From Neptuniibacter marinus (GTDB lineage Bacteria > Pseudomonadota > Gammaproteobacteria > Pseudomonadales > Balneatricaceae): 64,000 bases of DNA. Shown here in pieces: positions 1 through 8,104 of the stretch. The position numbers were made by a program, and so were the translations under genes. The notes below the pieces were generated by a model. It searched no databases and was not told the DNA's origin. It saw nothing but the letters and a program-made list of their open reading frames with translations. Numbering within the stretch: position 1 is the stretch's first letter; every line of letters begins with the position of its first letter. The stretch lies in NCBI RefSeq assembly GCF_001597725.1, contig NZ_LUTR01000019.1:1-64000 (forward strand), read 5' to 3'.

Positions 1-76
1 TCAGTGAAACGCCCTGTGCGGATCCGCATGCAGGGTGTTGTGGGGGCTGAGGGTTAGAGACCCTCGGCTACCCGAT
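1..76 (+). mobile_element. 3' end of a group II intron (domains V and VI), partial
   Basis: Bases 8-39 fold as a domain V: a 9-bp lower helix (8-16 with 31-39), a 2-nt TG bulge on the 3' side (29-30), and a 4-bp upper helix closed by a GATC tetraloop. Positions 10-12 read CGC with a G-T wobble at 11/36, the position of the catalytic triad; CGC is the triad described for group IIC introns. Bases 42-73 fold as a domain VI: an 8-bp stem 47-54/60-67 and a basal G-rich/CCC helix with an unpaired A near 70. The element ends CTACCCGAT, matching the usual AY 3' terminus. Any reverse transcriptase ORF would lie to the left, outside the window. The fold is read by eye; the assignment to group II, and to class C, is inference. 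Confidence 0.6.
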
Positions 77-1233
77 TACATGCTGTTTTCGTGAACGATA
101 TTGTACGCCCATTCGGTGAATAGCCGCTCAGCGGCATATCGTTTTTGCATATCGTCACTTGAGGATTTGATGTCGTCAGATTTATTTCTTACTTTAAGAA
201 AATCATCATAGTTATCAACTAACTTTTTGCAGACCATTTTTAAGCTTTCTTCTGAATCGAAAATTAAAAAGGGTAGTTCAATGATTCGAGGTTTTATTTG
301 CGTCTCTATCGGCGTAGAGAATGATTTGCTCGTTACCTCAGAAACCTCCAGAGCTCTAATGTGTTTAAACAAGCTATACTCTATTGTATTTTCCAGGTAG
401 TAAAACAGGTCACAATATACCCCTGTTTCACAACCATCGTTCTTTTCCGGATGATTTATAAATTCAATATTTGGAAACGGTATTTTGAGATTTTCACTTC
501 TAAATCTCACTACAAGTATTTTATGTAGCTCAACGCCCTTATACTTGAGGTAGTAGTAGAACCGGTCAGGCTTTTCAAACAACCCCTCTTCCCACCAGAA
601 TTTTCCTCCAGAGCCTTCGTTACCACCTATCTCTATCGTGTAATCTGGATCAATATCGTAGAATGCCTTACTAACACCATCATATTTCCAATTTTTGAAA
701 TCGACCAACACATTAATAAAACGTTCGGATGCCTTCTTATCCAAGCCGAACCGTTGACGCCACATGGCTTCAACCTCATAGGGGTTTGCACTTCCATCCT
801 TTGGTGTATTTGAATCGCCCATGCGAGAGTATATTGTGCCAGCGCGTACTGTAGCTCCTTGCTTGGTCTCATCTCTGGTCAAGAAATAAGGCTTATATTC
901 TTCATTTCTTATTGTAAGAACATCGAGCTCTTTCCCATCAATTAGAAGTGATTGCAATTTTACATTTGGTATTTTGTGGTATGCAAAACTCTTAGTTCTC
1001 AAGAAATTTAAAATATCCGCCTGTGTATAGCGCACATCGTTTTCGCTGAGGCCAGTTATCTCATAATCATCACTAACTCCAAATATGATAAAACGGTCGC
1101 CGTCATAGATGATATTTGCCAAACACAAAAGATCATGAAGAAGATCATGAAGGTTTGAATGGTGTTGTTTTTTAAAGTCCCACCAGTCACCCTCTCTCTT
1201 TTGCTTCACTAAATGTTCAACTAATTCTTTCAT
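76..1233 (-). CDS. Schlafen/AlbA_2-domain (divergent AAA-4) putative DNA- or nucleotide-binding protein
   Basis: A 385-residue protein. The N-terminal ~130 residues resemble the AlbA_2/Schlafen fold: the EGDWWDFKKQ segment (residues 14-23), the D-RFIIFGVSDD strand near residue 50, and a QAD-LNFLR segment near 71. The remaining ~230 residues match nothing I recognise. Proteins with this domain are often transcription or defence factors in accessory DNA; no precise role can be given. The gene runs leftward and its last codon abuts the 3' end of the antisense-oriented group II intron at 76, so the third base of the TAA stop may come from the intron and the original C-terminus may have been altered. 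The start is the ATG at 1233, with only a weak GAGAT-type ribosome site. Confidence 0.65.
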   Translation of the reverse strand: MKELVEHLVKQKREGDWWDFKKQHHSNLHDLLHDLLCLANIIYDGDRFIIFGVSDDYEITGLSENDVRYTQADILNFLRTKSFAYHKIPNVKLQSLLIDGKELDVLTIRNEEYKPYFLTRDETKQGATVRAGTIYSRMGDSNTPKDGSANPYEVEAMWRQRFGLDKKASERFINVLVDFKNWKYDGVSKAFYDIDPDYTIEIGGNEGSGGKFWWEEGLFEKPDRFYYYLKYKGVELHKILVVRFRSENLKIPFPNIEFINHPEKNDGCETGVYCDLFYYLENTIEYSLFKHIRALEVSEVTSKSFSTPIETQIKPRIIELPFLIFDSEESLKMVCKKLVDNYDDFLKVRNKSDDIKSSSDDMQKRYAAERLFTEWAYNIVHENSM

Positions 1234-1597
1234 ATAATCTCAGAGCTAGGCATGTAACATTTATATACACGGGGGTCCGTATATCTACCCACAGCGTTAT
1301 CCGTTACAAACAGATGGTGTGATTTGAAAAGGAAGGAGAAACTAAAGAATTAAATCGTACTCTTCCATGACAAAACGAGCATGCGTATTAACAATTGATA
1401 GACATTGAACCTGCTAAAAGCGGCTCTGCATATCGACCCATGCCAGACATCCATCTGTCTGATTGATCACTATTTTTAACCTAAGCGGGCAGGCAATACA
1501 ATTATCATTTTGGACAGGCAAGACTGTAAATCCGCTGGGAAAGCGTTTATGTGAAAATAGACTGCCTAAACAGCAATAGAAGAGGGAAAATCTTGAA
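1234..1597. other. intergenic stretch with no recognised gene
   Basis: About 360 bp between the Schlafen-like gene and the first REP-like element. I see no convincing ORF, tRNA or riboswitch. It must hold the promoter of the leftward gene ending at 76. Confidence 0.4.
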
Positions 1598-1637
1598 CGA
1601 GGCTTGCTCCGAATTCGCTCAGGGGCTGAGCTCCTAC
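1598..1637 (-). repeat. REP-like palindromic element, copy 1
   Basis: On the minus strand this reads GTAGGAGCTCAGCCCCTGAG followed by CGAATTCGG. It has a GTAG-type head and a perfect hairpin GCTCAG-CCC-CTGAGC (plus strand 1617-1631). A GTAG/GGAG head plus a short palindrome is the described layout of gammaproteobacterial REP elements associated with RAYT transposases. A second copy in the same orientation lies at 2791-2877, so the two bracket the toxin-antitoxin pair. No RAYT gene is in the window. Confidence 0.6.
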
Positions 1638-1683
1638 GGGGTTTTGACCACGTTGTTTCTTTCTATCTTTGTATGCCTGTTTA

Positions 1684-1729
1684 GCACACATTATTGACAA
1701 TTTAGGCTTGTGTGCCATAATAGCACACA
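1684..1729 (+). promoter_or_regulatory. toxin-antitoxin promoter and palindromic operator
   Basis: A -35 TTGACA (1694-1699) and a -10 ATAATA (1717-1722) are separated by 17 bp. The -10 lies inside a perfect inverted repeat, TGTGTGC (1709-1715) - 7 bp - GCACACA (1723-1729), and a further GCACACA half-site sits at 1684-1690, upstream of the -35. Blocking of the promoter by the antitoxin or toxin-antitoxin complex is the usual arrangement in DUF1778/GNAT modules and is inferred here. Confidence 0.75.
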
Positions 1730-1814
1730 GTACTGATCTGTATGATTAACCTTAGTGAGTGGCCGCATTCGCTACTTATGGCGAAAAACTAAGACTAAAA
1801 ATTTGGAGAGAACA

Positions 1815-2120
1815 ATGACCGTTGTAGCACCAAAGGACGCAAGGCTCGTTGCACGTGTTCCGCAGGATGTTCAGGAATTTGTAAAAAATGCTGCGGATCT
1901 ATCGGGTTCAACGCTGTCTCAATTTATCGTAGAGGCCGTAACAACCAAGGCCCGATCGGTTTATGAAAGCGAGCAAAGCATTCGCCTCTCAATGCAAGGG
2001 GCAGAAGCTGTTTTTGCCGCTCTAGACAATCCGCCGCCGATCAATAACAAACTTTTGACTGCTGCCAAAACGTTTAACGAAGAAGGTGGATTTAAATATG
2101 CTGGAGACAGTTCAACTTGA
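1815..2120 (+). CDS. DUF1778-family (TacA-like) antitoxin
   Basis: The 101-residue protein has an N-terminal ribbon-helix-helix-like segment (ARLVARVPQDVQEFVKNAAD, residues ~9-28, then GSTLSQFIVEAV), typical of DUF1778 antitoxins. These bind their own operator through the N-terminus and wrap the GNAT toxin with the C-terminal tail (here EAVFAALDNPPPINNKLLTAA, split by the family's FxxLdnPP-like motif). The start is the ATG at 1815 because GGAGAG lies 5 bp upstream; the frame is open back to 1755 but that start has no ribosome site. The last 23 bases overlap the toxin gene, so the two are translationally linked. Repression through the palindrome at 1709-1729 is inferred. Confidence 0.85.
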   Translation: MTVVAPKDARLVARVPQDVQEFVKNAADLSGSTLSQFIVEAVTTKARSVYESEQSIRLSMQGAEAVFAALDNPPPINNKLLTAAKTFNEEGGFKYAGDSST

Positions 2121-2619
2121 TAAGAAGCAACACGACCGCAAAGGTTTTGATTGCGGTGTTGATGTTTTAAACGACTATCTAGCAAAGTATGCAAGCAGTT
2201 CAGATCAACGTTCATTGACTAAAACGTTTGTGCTCGTTGATTCTGAACAGCCCAAGAAAATCATCGGTTTTTATACACTGGCCTATGCAACTGTATCTGT
2301 GCCAGATGGTTTTCCTCGGCTCGCAAACTATCCTTACCCCGCACCGGCCCTGACGTTAGCTCGTATGGCTATAGATAAAAGCTTCAAGAATCATCGCTTC
2401 GGTGAACAGCTACTACTTGAATGTATTAGAAAAACAGCATTGGCTGCTCAACCTGAGAACCCTGCCGCAGTAATAGGGCTCTTTGTTGATGCAAAAGAAG
2501 ATGCTGTTGGTTTTTATAAACAATATGGCTTTATCGAAGTTAGCTGCGAAAATACACGCAAGCTTTACCTCCCCATAACGACTTGCAAGAAGGTCGCTTT
2601 AGCCATGGAAAACGGTTAA
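2098..2619 (+). CDS. GNAT acetyltransferase toxin (TacT/AtaT-like)
   Basis: A 173-residue Gcn5-related N-acetyltransferase. The N-terminal FDCGVDVLNDYLAKYA segment is the hallmark of GNAT toxins that acetylate the amino group of aminoacyl-tRNA and stop translation. LARMAIDKSFKNHRFGEQLL is the acetyl-CoA-binding strand and loop, and the C-terminal FYKQYGF carries the expected catalytic Tyr. I take the ATG at 2098, with AGGTGG 7-8 bp upstream, over the in-frame GTG at 2086. It overlaps the antitoxin by 23 bp. The tRNA-acetylating role is family knowledge; the specific tRNA target is unknown. Confidence 0.85.
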   Translation: MLETVQLDKKQHDRKGFDCGVDVLNDYLAKYASSSDQRSLTKTFVLVDSEQPKKIIGFYTLAYATVSVPDGFPRLANYPYPAPALTLARMAIDKSFKNHRFGEQLLLECIRKTALAAQPENPAAVIGLFVDAKEDAVGFYKQYGFIEVSCENTRKLYLPITTCKKVALAMENG

Positions 2620-2649
2620 ACGTGAAAATGGATCAGAGTTATGATCCCG

Positions 2650-2697
2650 CTAATCAACTTTTACTTTAACCAAACGATGGGATTAGGTCTTTTTTTG
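2650..2697 (+). terminator. possible terminator after the toxin gene
   Basis: CTAATC (2650-2655) and GATTAG (2681-2686) can pair across a long 25-nt loop, and a run of seven T follows. The short stem makes this a weak candidate. Confidence 0.35.
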
Positions 2698-2790
2698 TAG
2701 AACATCCCATGCTTCTTTCTTCGCGAACACCTTCTTTCTATAAACGCGCACCGGCGCTTAGCATTAACTTAACCGAGGAAAATATCTGCC

Positions 2791-2877
2791 CGAGGCTTGG
2801 TCAGATATTTGCTCAGTACTCGCTCAGTCATTCGCTCAGTCATTCGCTCAGTCATTCGCTCAGGGGCTGAGTTCCTA
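2791..2877 (-). repeat. REP-like element, copy 2, enlarged by 12-bp tandem units
   Basis: It begins with CGAGGCTTG as in copy 1 and ends with GCTCAGGGGCTGAGTTCCTA, one base different from copy 1. Between these lie extra units: GCTCAG recurs at 2811, 2822, 2834, 2846 and 2858, with the three 12-bp units GCTCAGTCATTC (2822-2857) identical. This looks like slippage or unequal exchange within the palindrome stem. Confidence 0.65.
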
Positions 2878-2941
2878 TCTTACTAAGTGAGCGCATATTT
2901 TTGGAGCGGAGCTAGTTTATATCCTTGCTTTAGAGAGCCAT

Positions 2942-2975
2942 AAAAAAAGCCCCGACATTGCTGTTAGGGCTTTTT
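2942..2975 (-). terminator. rho-independent terminator just outside the island's left end
   Basis: AAAAAGCCC (2944-2952) pairs with GGGCTTTTT (2967-2975). The longer T run (seven) appears when it is read leftward. No leftward gene lies close to it on the right. Since the nearest leftward core gene beyond the island is gyrB, this may be the original gyrB terminator, separated from it by the island (inference). Confidence 0.7.
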
Positions 2976-2992
2976 AGAGTAAGTAAATGCTT

Positions 2993-3126
2993 TGTCGTTT
3001 CTCATTTGTAGTGAAATGAGGAAGCCTCATAACAAAGGCTATTTCACTCTATATGAGAATAGGACTGCACCTTAAATTCTCACATAGAATGAAATATATA
3101 GACGCTAATCTCACTTAGCTTGAAAT
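2993..3126 (+). repeat. left end array: terminal repeat plus four TCTCA-N7-TGAAAT sites
   Basis: Sites lie at 3000-3017 (plus), 3041-3058 (minus), 3078-3095 (plus) and 3109-3126 (plus). Each has exactly TCTCA, 7 variable bases and TGAAAT. The motif is itself a rough dyad (TYTCA...TGARA), so strand calls are tentative. Confidence 0.7.
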
Positions 3127-3350
3127 GCCAGTTAACCGTCACAACCCACAATAGATTACTCAATGCGACATAAATCAATGTGTATAGAGCTTAGTAGACC
3201 ACTACTGTGTAGTGAAATCCGAACTCTATTACAGATAATCATTAGCCGATCACATGGATCAGGTTAGATTCCAATATAGGCAGATGGTACTGGGTAAATC
3301 AAAAGGGTGGGGAGTGCTATTTGAACGATTATAGCGAGTAACGAGAGCTG

Positions 3351-3614
3351 CTAATTCTTAACTAGTCTAGAGTGCACTTTAGGTAGCTCAGCACCCCATT
3401 TATTTTCCTTATCCATGATTATGTATTTTATATCCGTCTCGTATAGCTCCATACTGCTAGCAAGCTGAATATCTCTGCCACAGTCTACATCAGGTTCAAG
3501 AGTGCCACTAGTAAAGCTATATACTATAAGTTCACCATTACACTCTATAGACATACCATCCTCTATTCGAACCACTCTTACTAACTCATTTGAACAAAAC
3601 GGACTGTACAGCAT
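3351..3614 (-). CDS. hypothetical protein, 87 residues
   Basis: I recognise no family. The start ATG at 3614 has TGAGGT 6 bp upstream, a good ribosome site, and this supports a real gene. The protein is soluble and acidic in its middle part (TLEPDVDCGRDIQ), with three cysteines and no membrane segment. It is the first gene inside the left end of the island and runs leftward, alone. About 220 bp between the end array and its stop, and about 330 bp upstream of it (3615-3948), hold nothing else I can name. Confidence 0.5.
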   Translation of the reverse strand: MLYSPFCSNELVRVVRIEDGMSIECNGELIVYSFTSGTLEPDVDCGRDIQLASSMELYETDIKYIIMDKENKWGAELPKVHSRLVKN

Positions 3615-3948
3615 GATAATAACCTCATTTTTTGATGTGAATGATCATCATTACATGCTTCTGAAAAACCGTAAACTCATTTTTTTTTTGCTATAGACTG
3701 TCACTAGATCACTTAGCCTATGAGATGAATAGTAGCTCCTAGAGGGGCTACTATTCCTGTAGTCATATCAGCATTGATAGTATAGGCAGAGTAGGGCTTA
3801 CTCATTTATACTGCCTGTATAGACATCAACTGAAGCCTAGTCAGCCCAAAGAGTAGTCGGAAAATGCCTAGTGAAGTCTGGGCAGTCCAATCTAACACAA
3901 TAAGGTGTCTACTAAAGGCTGGTCGATTCAGCTGATCGCTTCAAGTGC

Positions 3949-4911
3949 TTACCTTTTACCTGGATAGAAAGTGCCATAATCAGTATTACAGCGCGTTACT
4001 TTGACCTTATCCTGTCTACGTACAATACTGTTCAACTCACGCTTAAACTTGCTTACAGGTAGCTCAGATCCAACTTTTAAGTTTTTATACGACTCAAACC
4101 CCTCAATTGAACATACCCAAGTGAAGTGATCATGGATGTAGCTGGAAAGATAGTCTTGCGCTCTATCTTTCGAGAGCCATCTAAGCAATTCAACAATTCT
4201 CTGATGCTTTAAATTCAACATAGCTATTGCACCTGCAGTATCAGTCGGTGCCGCTATATCAATAGTCAGAGGGGGTGAGTTTTGTGTTCTTCTTCGCTCT
4301 TCAATCAAGTTCCCTTGTTTCCAAACAGGTTCAAAGTGAGCAATGCGGTTACGTATTTTATTAACCATATCCAAACGCGCCCAAAGTACCCCTCTATTAT
4401 GAGTACTGTTCCAATGAGCGTATGTCTTATAGCGATGATATGGAACGATATTAGGTAACACATTTCCCCAATTAACTATTGATTGTTGATTCAACAAAGC
4501 AGGCCAGAAACCAAAGGTCATTTGAGATACAACATCATTAGAAGTAGGCAAAGGGTGCTTGGGGGTCCAACCACCATTAGCCCATCTATGTGTTACCTTC
4601 TGAATTTTACTTGCTGACTTACTATTTAAGCTAATGTAGTTATACCAATCATTTGCGGTCGGAGCCCCTATAGATTGAGGATTAGAAACCTCTTGGCTAA
4701 AAGCCTCATGAAAACGATTGCGAAGAACGACCTCTGTGATAGAAATCAGCCGGAAGAGTGCAGATGACAATGCTTCATTCCAACAATAGAGCCCATAAGC
4801 TTCTTGTTGACTAATATTAGAAAAGAAGGAGTGATATGAGGACATTCTTGCAATCGATATATCATCAATTGTTTGATTTATATTTGCTGGCAGCAAAGCC
4901 TTACTCCACAA
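3949..4911 (-). CDS. Abi-like protein with a HEPN-type motif (abortive-infection family candidate)
   Basis: The 320-residue protein resembles the Abi_2/AbiD-F group. It has an N-terminal helical region with the segment LFRLISITEVVLRNRFHEAF, a central FGFWPALLN segment, and then KIRNRIAHFEPVW at about 185-197. The R187-x4-H192 pair there matches the HEPN RxxxxH motif, the active site of many toxin-type RNases. Members of this family block phage growth by killing or arresting the infected cell; activity here is inferred. The first codon is TTG at 4911 with a poor ribosome site; an internal ATG at residue 23 (MSSYHSFF) is an alternative start. It runs leftward within the defence island. Confidence 0.65.
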   Translation of the reverse strand: MWSKALLPANINQTIDDISIARMSSYHSFFSNISQQEAYGLYCWNEALSSALFRLISITEVVLRNRFHEAFSQEVSNPQSIGAPTANDWYNYISLNSKSASKIQKVTHRWANGGWTPKHPLPTSNDVVSQMTFGFWPALLNQQSIVNWGNVLPNIVPYHRYKTYAHWNSTHNRGVLWARLDMVNKIRNRIAHFEPVWKQGNLIEERRRTQNSPPLTIDIAAPTDTAGAIAMLNLKHQRIVELLRWLSKDRAQDYLSSYIHDHFTWVCSIEGFESYKNLKVGSELPVSKFKRELNSIVRRQDKVKVTRCNTDYGTFYPGKR

Positions 4912-5059
4912 TCCGTTAACGTTATCATTAAAATTAATAGTGACATCCTAAAATCACTTAGGCTATACTTTGTTCCGTAAGCACTCGGGCTTATATCTTA
5001 TTTGAGTTCACTTAGGTCAACCTTATGAGATCCGAGATGCAAAGATACCAAATGCTTTA

Positions 5060-5093
5060 CCAAAAAGGCTTTCCTTACGGGAGGCCTTTTTGG
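5060..5093. terminator. bidirectional terminator
   Basis: CCAAAAAGGC (5060-5069) and GCCTTTTTGG (5084-5093) form a perfect 10-bp stem, extended inside by TCC/GGG pairing. It lies downstream of the leftward gene ending at 5218 and upstream of the Abi-like gene. Confidence 0.8.
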
Positions 5094-5217
5094 CTTCTAA
5101 GCTTTCTCTCTTATACATCATTTTCTTCTGAACAGATTCTTTATCGATAAGTGCACTAACGTCTTAAAATGAATAGACCAGCTTTTCGTAGGCCCTTTAC
5201 TGCGTGTTGATCTGCTT

Positions 5218-6153
5218 TTACAAAAACTTTTCAGCTAAAGCCCGCTTGCCCAAAGGTTCGGTATATGTAGGTCGGCCTTCTCGTAGATAGAAAAACCCCG
5301 AGACATATAAATCGTGATCGCCAATTACAACTTGAACTGACAATTCCTGACCATCGCCCCACGTATCACGAATATTAACCTTGCAAGTTTCACCACGTAA
5401 TTCAAAATCAAACTTTTCGCTATGCTTATCCCAACTGGTCACAGCACTTCGAATGAGAATCTCACAAATTGTGTCTCTCTTCTTTTTTGATAACATTTCG
5501 AGTGAAGATTCTTTGATAGGGCCAAACATACCGCTGTTATTGAAAGCTTCTAGAATTTTTCGCATATGAGCACCTGAGTGCTGATTCACAAATAAAGAAG
5601 AGCGAGATCCATGGGGGTGACCCAAAATCAGAGAACGAATATTCCACCAAGTTTCGGCAACTTGGAAATTCCACGCATCTTTAAGTAAGTGCTGTGAAAA
5701 CCAAATTAAAGCATCGCGGCTACGAATAGTTCCATCTGCTTCTAACTCAACGGTATATGCTTCTACCACCACAGGGTAAGCACTATCAGCATATAAAGAT
5801 TGATCTAGCCGGTAAGCACGAAGCCCATCTAACTGCTCGACCGCTACCACTAGTCGATCAGCTTTATCTTCACTATAAGGACAAGTCACAAATCCACGAA
5901 CAAACATCACGGTGTGGTCTATAGTTTTATAAGCATCCAATTCTTTCATCGAATAAGTTTCTTTAGTTGAGCCTTTCGCAGGTACCGTCAATATTGGATG
6001 CCAATCTGGAAAGCTCTCTACGACGCTTCCTAACTCACTAATAAGAGTATCTAGAACGGCTACCCCTGCATTTGGATCTTCAAGGTTTTTCGTGAGGTAC
6101 TTTGCAGCACGCGCGTTTTGTTCTGTTGCAACTGAAGGTGCTCGAAACTCCAT
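5218..6153 (-). CDS. hypothetical protein, 311 residues, in the defence island
   Basis: No family is recognised. The protein looks like a soluble globular protein without signal peptide or membrane segment. Visible segments are EFRAPSVATEQNARAAKYL at the N-terminus, DHTVMFVRGFVTCPYSEDKADRLVVAVEQLDGLRAY-type beta-rich sequence near 80-115 (broken here into recognisable pieces), and a C-terminal half with DTWGDGQELSVQVVIGDHDL. The start ATG at 6153 has AGGA 7 bp upstream. It diverges from the Gabija operon across 260 bp and ends before a strong terminator, so it is a single-gene unit. Position next to Gabija and an Abi-like gene makes a defence or regulatory role possible, but nothing in the sequence proves it. 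Confidence 0.6.
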   Translation of the reverse strand: MEFRAPSVATEQNARAAKYLTKNLEDPNAGVAVLDTLISELGSVVESFPDWHPILTVPAKGSTKETYSMKELDAYKTIDHTVMFVRGFVTCPYSEDKADRLVVAVEQLDGLRAYRLDQSLYADSAYPVVVEAYTVELEADGTIRSRDALIWFSQHLLKDAWNFQVAETWWNIRSLILGHPHGSRSSLFVNQHSGAHMRKILEAFNNSGMFGPIKESSLEMLSKKKRDTICEILIRSAVTSWDKHSEKFDFELRGETCKVNIRDTWGDGQELSVQVVIGDHDLYVSGFFYLREGRPTYTEPLGKRALAEKFL

Positions 6154-6412
6154 TAAAAATCCTCATGAGTAAGATATACGAATATTAAAACTTTACGTAA
6201 AATCTAAACTTACGTCAATAAAGACTTCATGTTTGATCAAATTAGCTTCCGATAACTGTCCTCATTCCACTCATTAGTTCTGCCATCTATGTAAAAAAAT
6301 AGTCTTAAAGTCTCTATTGAAATGGGATCAGCCCTGACATTGTGAGATATTGCATCAGATAGCTTAGGGACCAGTGACATATGTGCGTTTCAGCACACTA
6401 AGGGATTTTTTT

Positions 6413-8104
6413 ATGTATATAAAGAAAGTAACAATTCACAACTATCGTAGTTTTCGTACTTTTGAGGCCGAACTGCAAAAACTGACTGTTGTTATTGGTG
6501 AAAACGATACCGGTAAAACGAACTTCTTCACCGCTCTTTCGCTACCACTCAGTGGCAACCAGATAGACTTCAGCCAGAAGCGTTTAAGTATTTCAGATAT
6601 CAACAAAGACACCGTCATTGACTTCTTAACGTCAGTAATTAATGACGATGCCGATCAACTTCAGAAAACCCCAAAAGTATCAGTTACTGTTGAGTTCGCA
6701 GATCCACAAGATAGCTATGAGACTGTACTACTAGCTAAATGGCTTGTTTCTGATGGTGATAAAGAAACATACAAAATCAGATATGATTTTAAACCCAAAG
6801 ACGATACGGATTTGCTTGAAGCAGTAAAAAAATCACTTGTAGGAAAAACTATCGACGATATTAACTGGTTTACATTACCCATCGAACTATATGAGTACCA
6901 AATCGTATCAGTAAATAACGAAAAGCCTATCGCATATAGTGACCTAAGACACGTTAGCATCCATAGTATTAATGCTGAGCGAGATGATTTTTCCGAAAGC
7001 AGTTCAATGAAGTCTAATAGCATTTTTACAAAACTTCTTATGAACACTCTAAACGATGATGACAAGAGCCAAATCAACACTGCGTATTCTGAGTTCTTCA
7101 ACGCTATCGAAGAAACAGAAACATTCAACAAAATCATCGGAACCAATCCGGACTTTGACAACTACGATAGTATTATCCAACAGCTAGAATGTACTCCTAA
7201 CCTGCCTAACCTAAAGAATATCTTATCTAACATCACTCTCAAGTACGGCAATGAATTCCTTTACCAAAAAGGCTTGGGACAAAGAAACCTTATTTACATA
7301 CTGATCCTTTTCGCTTACTACAAATCCTGCGGCGATACTTTCAACTTTTGCTGCATAGAGGAGCCAGAAGCACACCTAAGTGTAAACAATCTGCGGTTCG
7401 TGCGAGATTTCATTGAGAAGAGTTCAAGTAACAGCGGTTCGCTCGTGCAAACCATCATTTCGACTCACAACCCATCAATAATCAACAAACTCAAAATTTC
7501 AAATGTGCTGGCTTTTACAGGAGAGAACGCGATAAGTTTGTCAAACACTCCAATTAAGCTAGTTGATTACCTGAGAAAAAGACCGAACTTCGACATCCTT
7601 AAACTCCTATTCGCAAACAAAGTCATTCTTGTCGAAGGTCCAACAGAAGAAATGTTGATTAGCACATACCTGTCGAAACAGGCCGCTCTTAACGACATTG
7701 ATATTATTGCTATTGGTCAACGTGGTTACGCTACATTCCTAGATATATGGCTTGAACTAAACAAGGGTAATCCGAACAAGAAAATCGGCATTATTCGTGA
7801 CTACGACAACTCAGATGCCTCAAAAGCAAGACATGATGCTTATGATACTGCTCACGAGAATGTCACTGTAAGAACAACTACGAATTACACACTTGAGATT
7901 GATTTGGTTGAAGCAGAAGACAACTTAGCTTTACTAAATAGTTTGTTTGGAATGACAGGAGACGTAAAAGAAGTATCGGAGCACATGATCAATGGTAAAA
8001 CAGCAAGAATGCTAGATGTATGTGATGCAATGATTCAAGACAAAGACCCATTAGACATCAAGCTACCGGCTCACATTGCTCAGGTCATCGAGGCTGTAAC
8101 ATGA
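6413..8104 (+). CDS. gajA: GajA: OLD-family ATPase/TOPRIM endonuclease of a Gabija anti-phage system
   Basis: The 563-residue protein begins with an ABC-type ATPase: Walker A GENDTGKT (residues 29-36), a signature region GLGQRNLIYILILFAYY, Walker B FCCIEEPEAHLS, and an H-loop TIISTHNP. The C-terminal TOPRIM nuclease shows VILVEGPTEEM near residue 405 (the metal-binding Glu) and IIRDYDNSD near 462 (the DxD pair). Length, domain order and a directly downstream UvrD-like helicase fit Gabija, in which GajA nicks DNA when phage replication depletes nucleotides. The ATG at 6413 is chosen because AAGGGA lies 7-8 bp upstream; the frame is open to a GTG at 6374. The stop overlaps the start of gajB (ATGA), indicating coupled translation. 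Confidence 0.85.
   Translation: MYIKKVTIHNYRSFRTFEAELQKLTVVIGENDTGKTNFFTALSLPLSGNQIDFSQKRLSISDINKDTVIDFLTSVINDDADQLQKTPKVSVTVEFADPQDSYETVLLAKWLVSDGDKETYKIRYDFKPKDDTDLLEAVKKSLVGKTIDDINWFTLPIELYEYQIVSVNNEKPIAYSDLRHVSIHSINAERDDFSESSSMKSNSIFTKLLMNTLNDDDKSQINTAYSEFFNAIEETETFNKIIGTNPDFDNYDSIIQQLECTPNLPNLKNILSNITLKYGNEFLYQKGLGQRNLIYILILFAYYKSCGDTFNFCCIEEPEAHLSVNNLRFVRDFIEKSSSNSGSLVQTIISTHNPSIINKLKISNVLAFTGENAISLSNTPIKLVDYLRKRPNFDILKLLFANKVILVEGPTEEMLISTYLSKQAALNDIDIIAIGQRGYATFLDIWLELNKGNPNKKIGIIRDYDNSDASKARHDAYDTAHENVTVRTTTNYTLEIDLVEAEDNLALLNSLFGMTGDVKEVSEHMINGKTARMLDVCDAMIQDKDPLDIKLPAHIAQVIEAVT

Noticed and set aside
3201-3218. Fifth left-end site ending TGAAAT
   Set aside because: Only the TGAAAT half matches; the TCTCA half is not recognisable.
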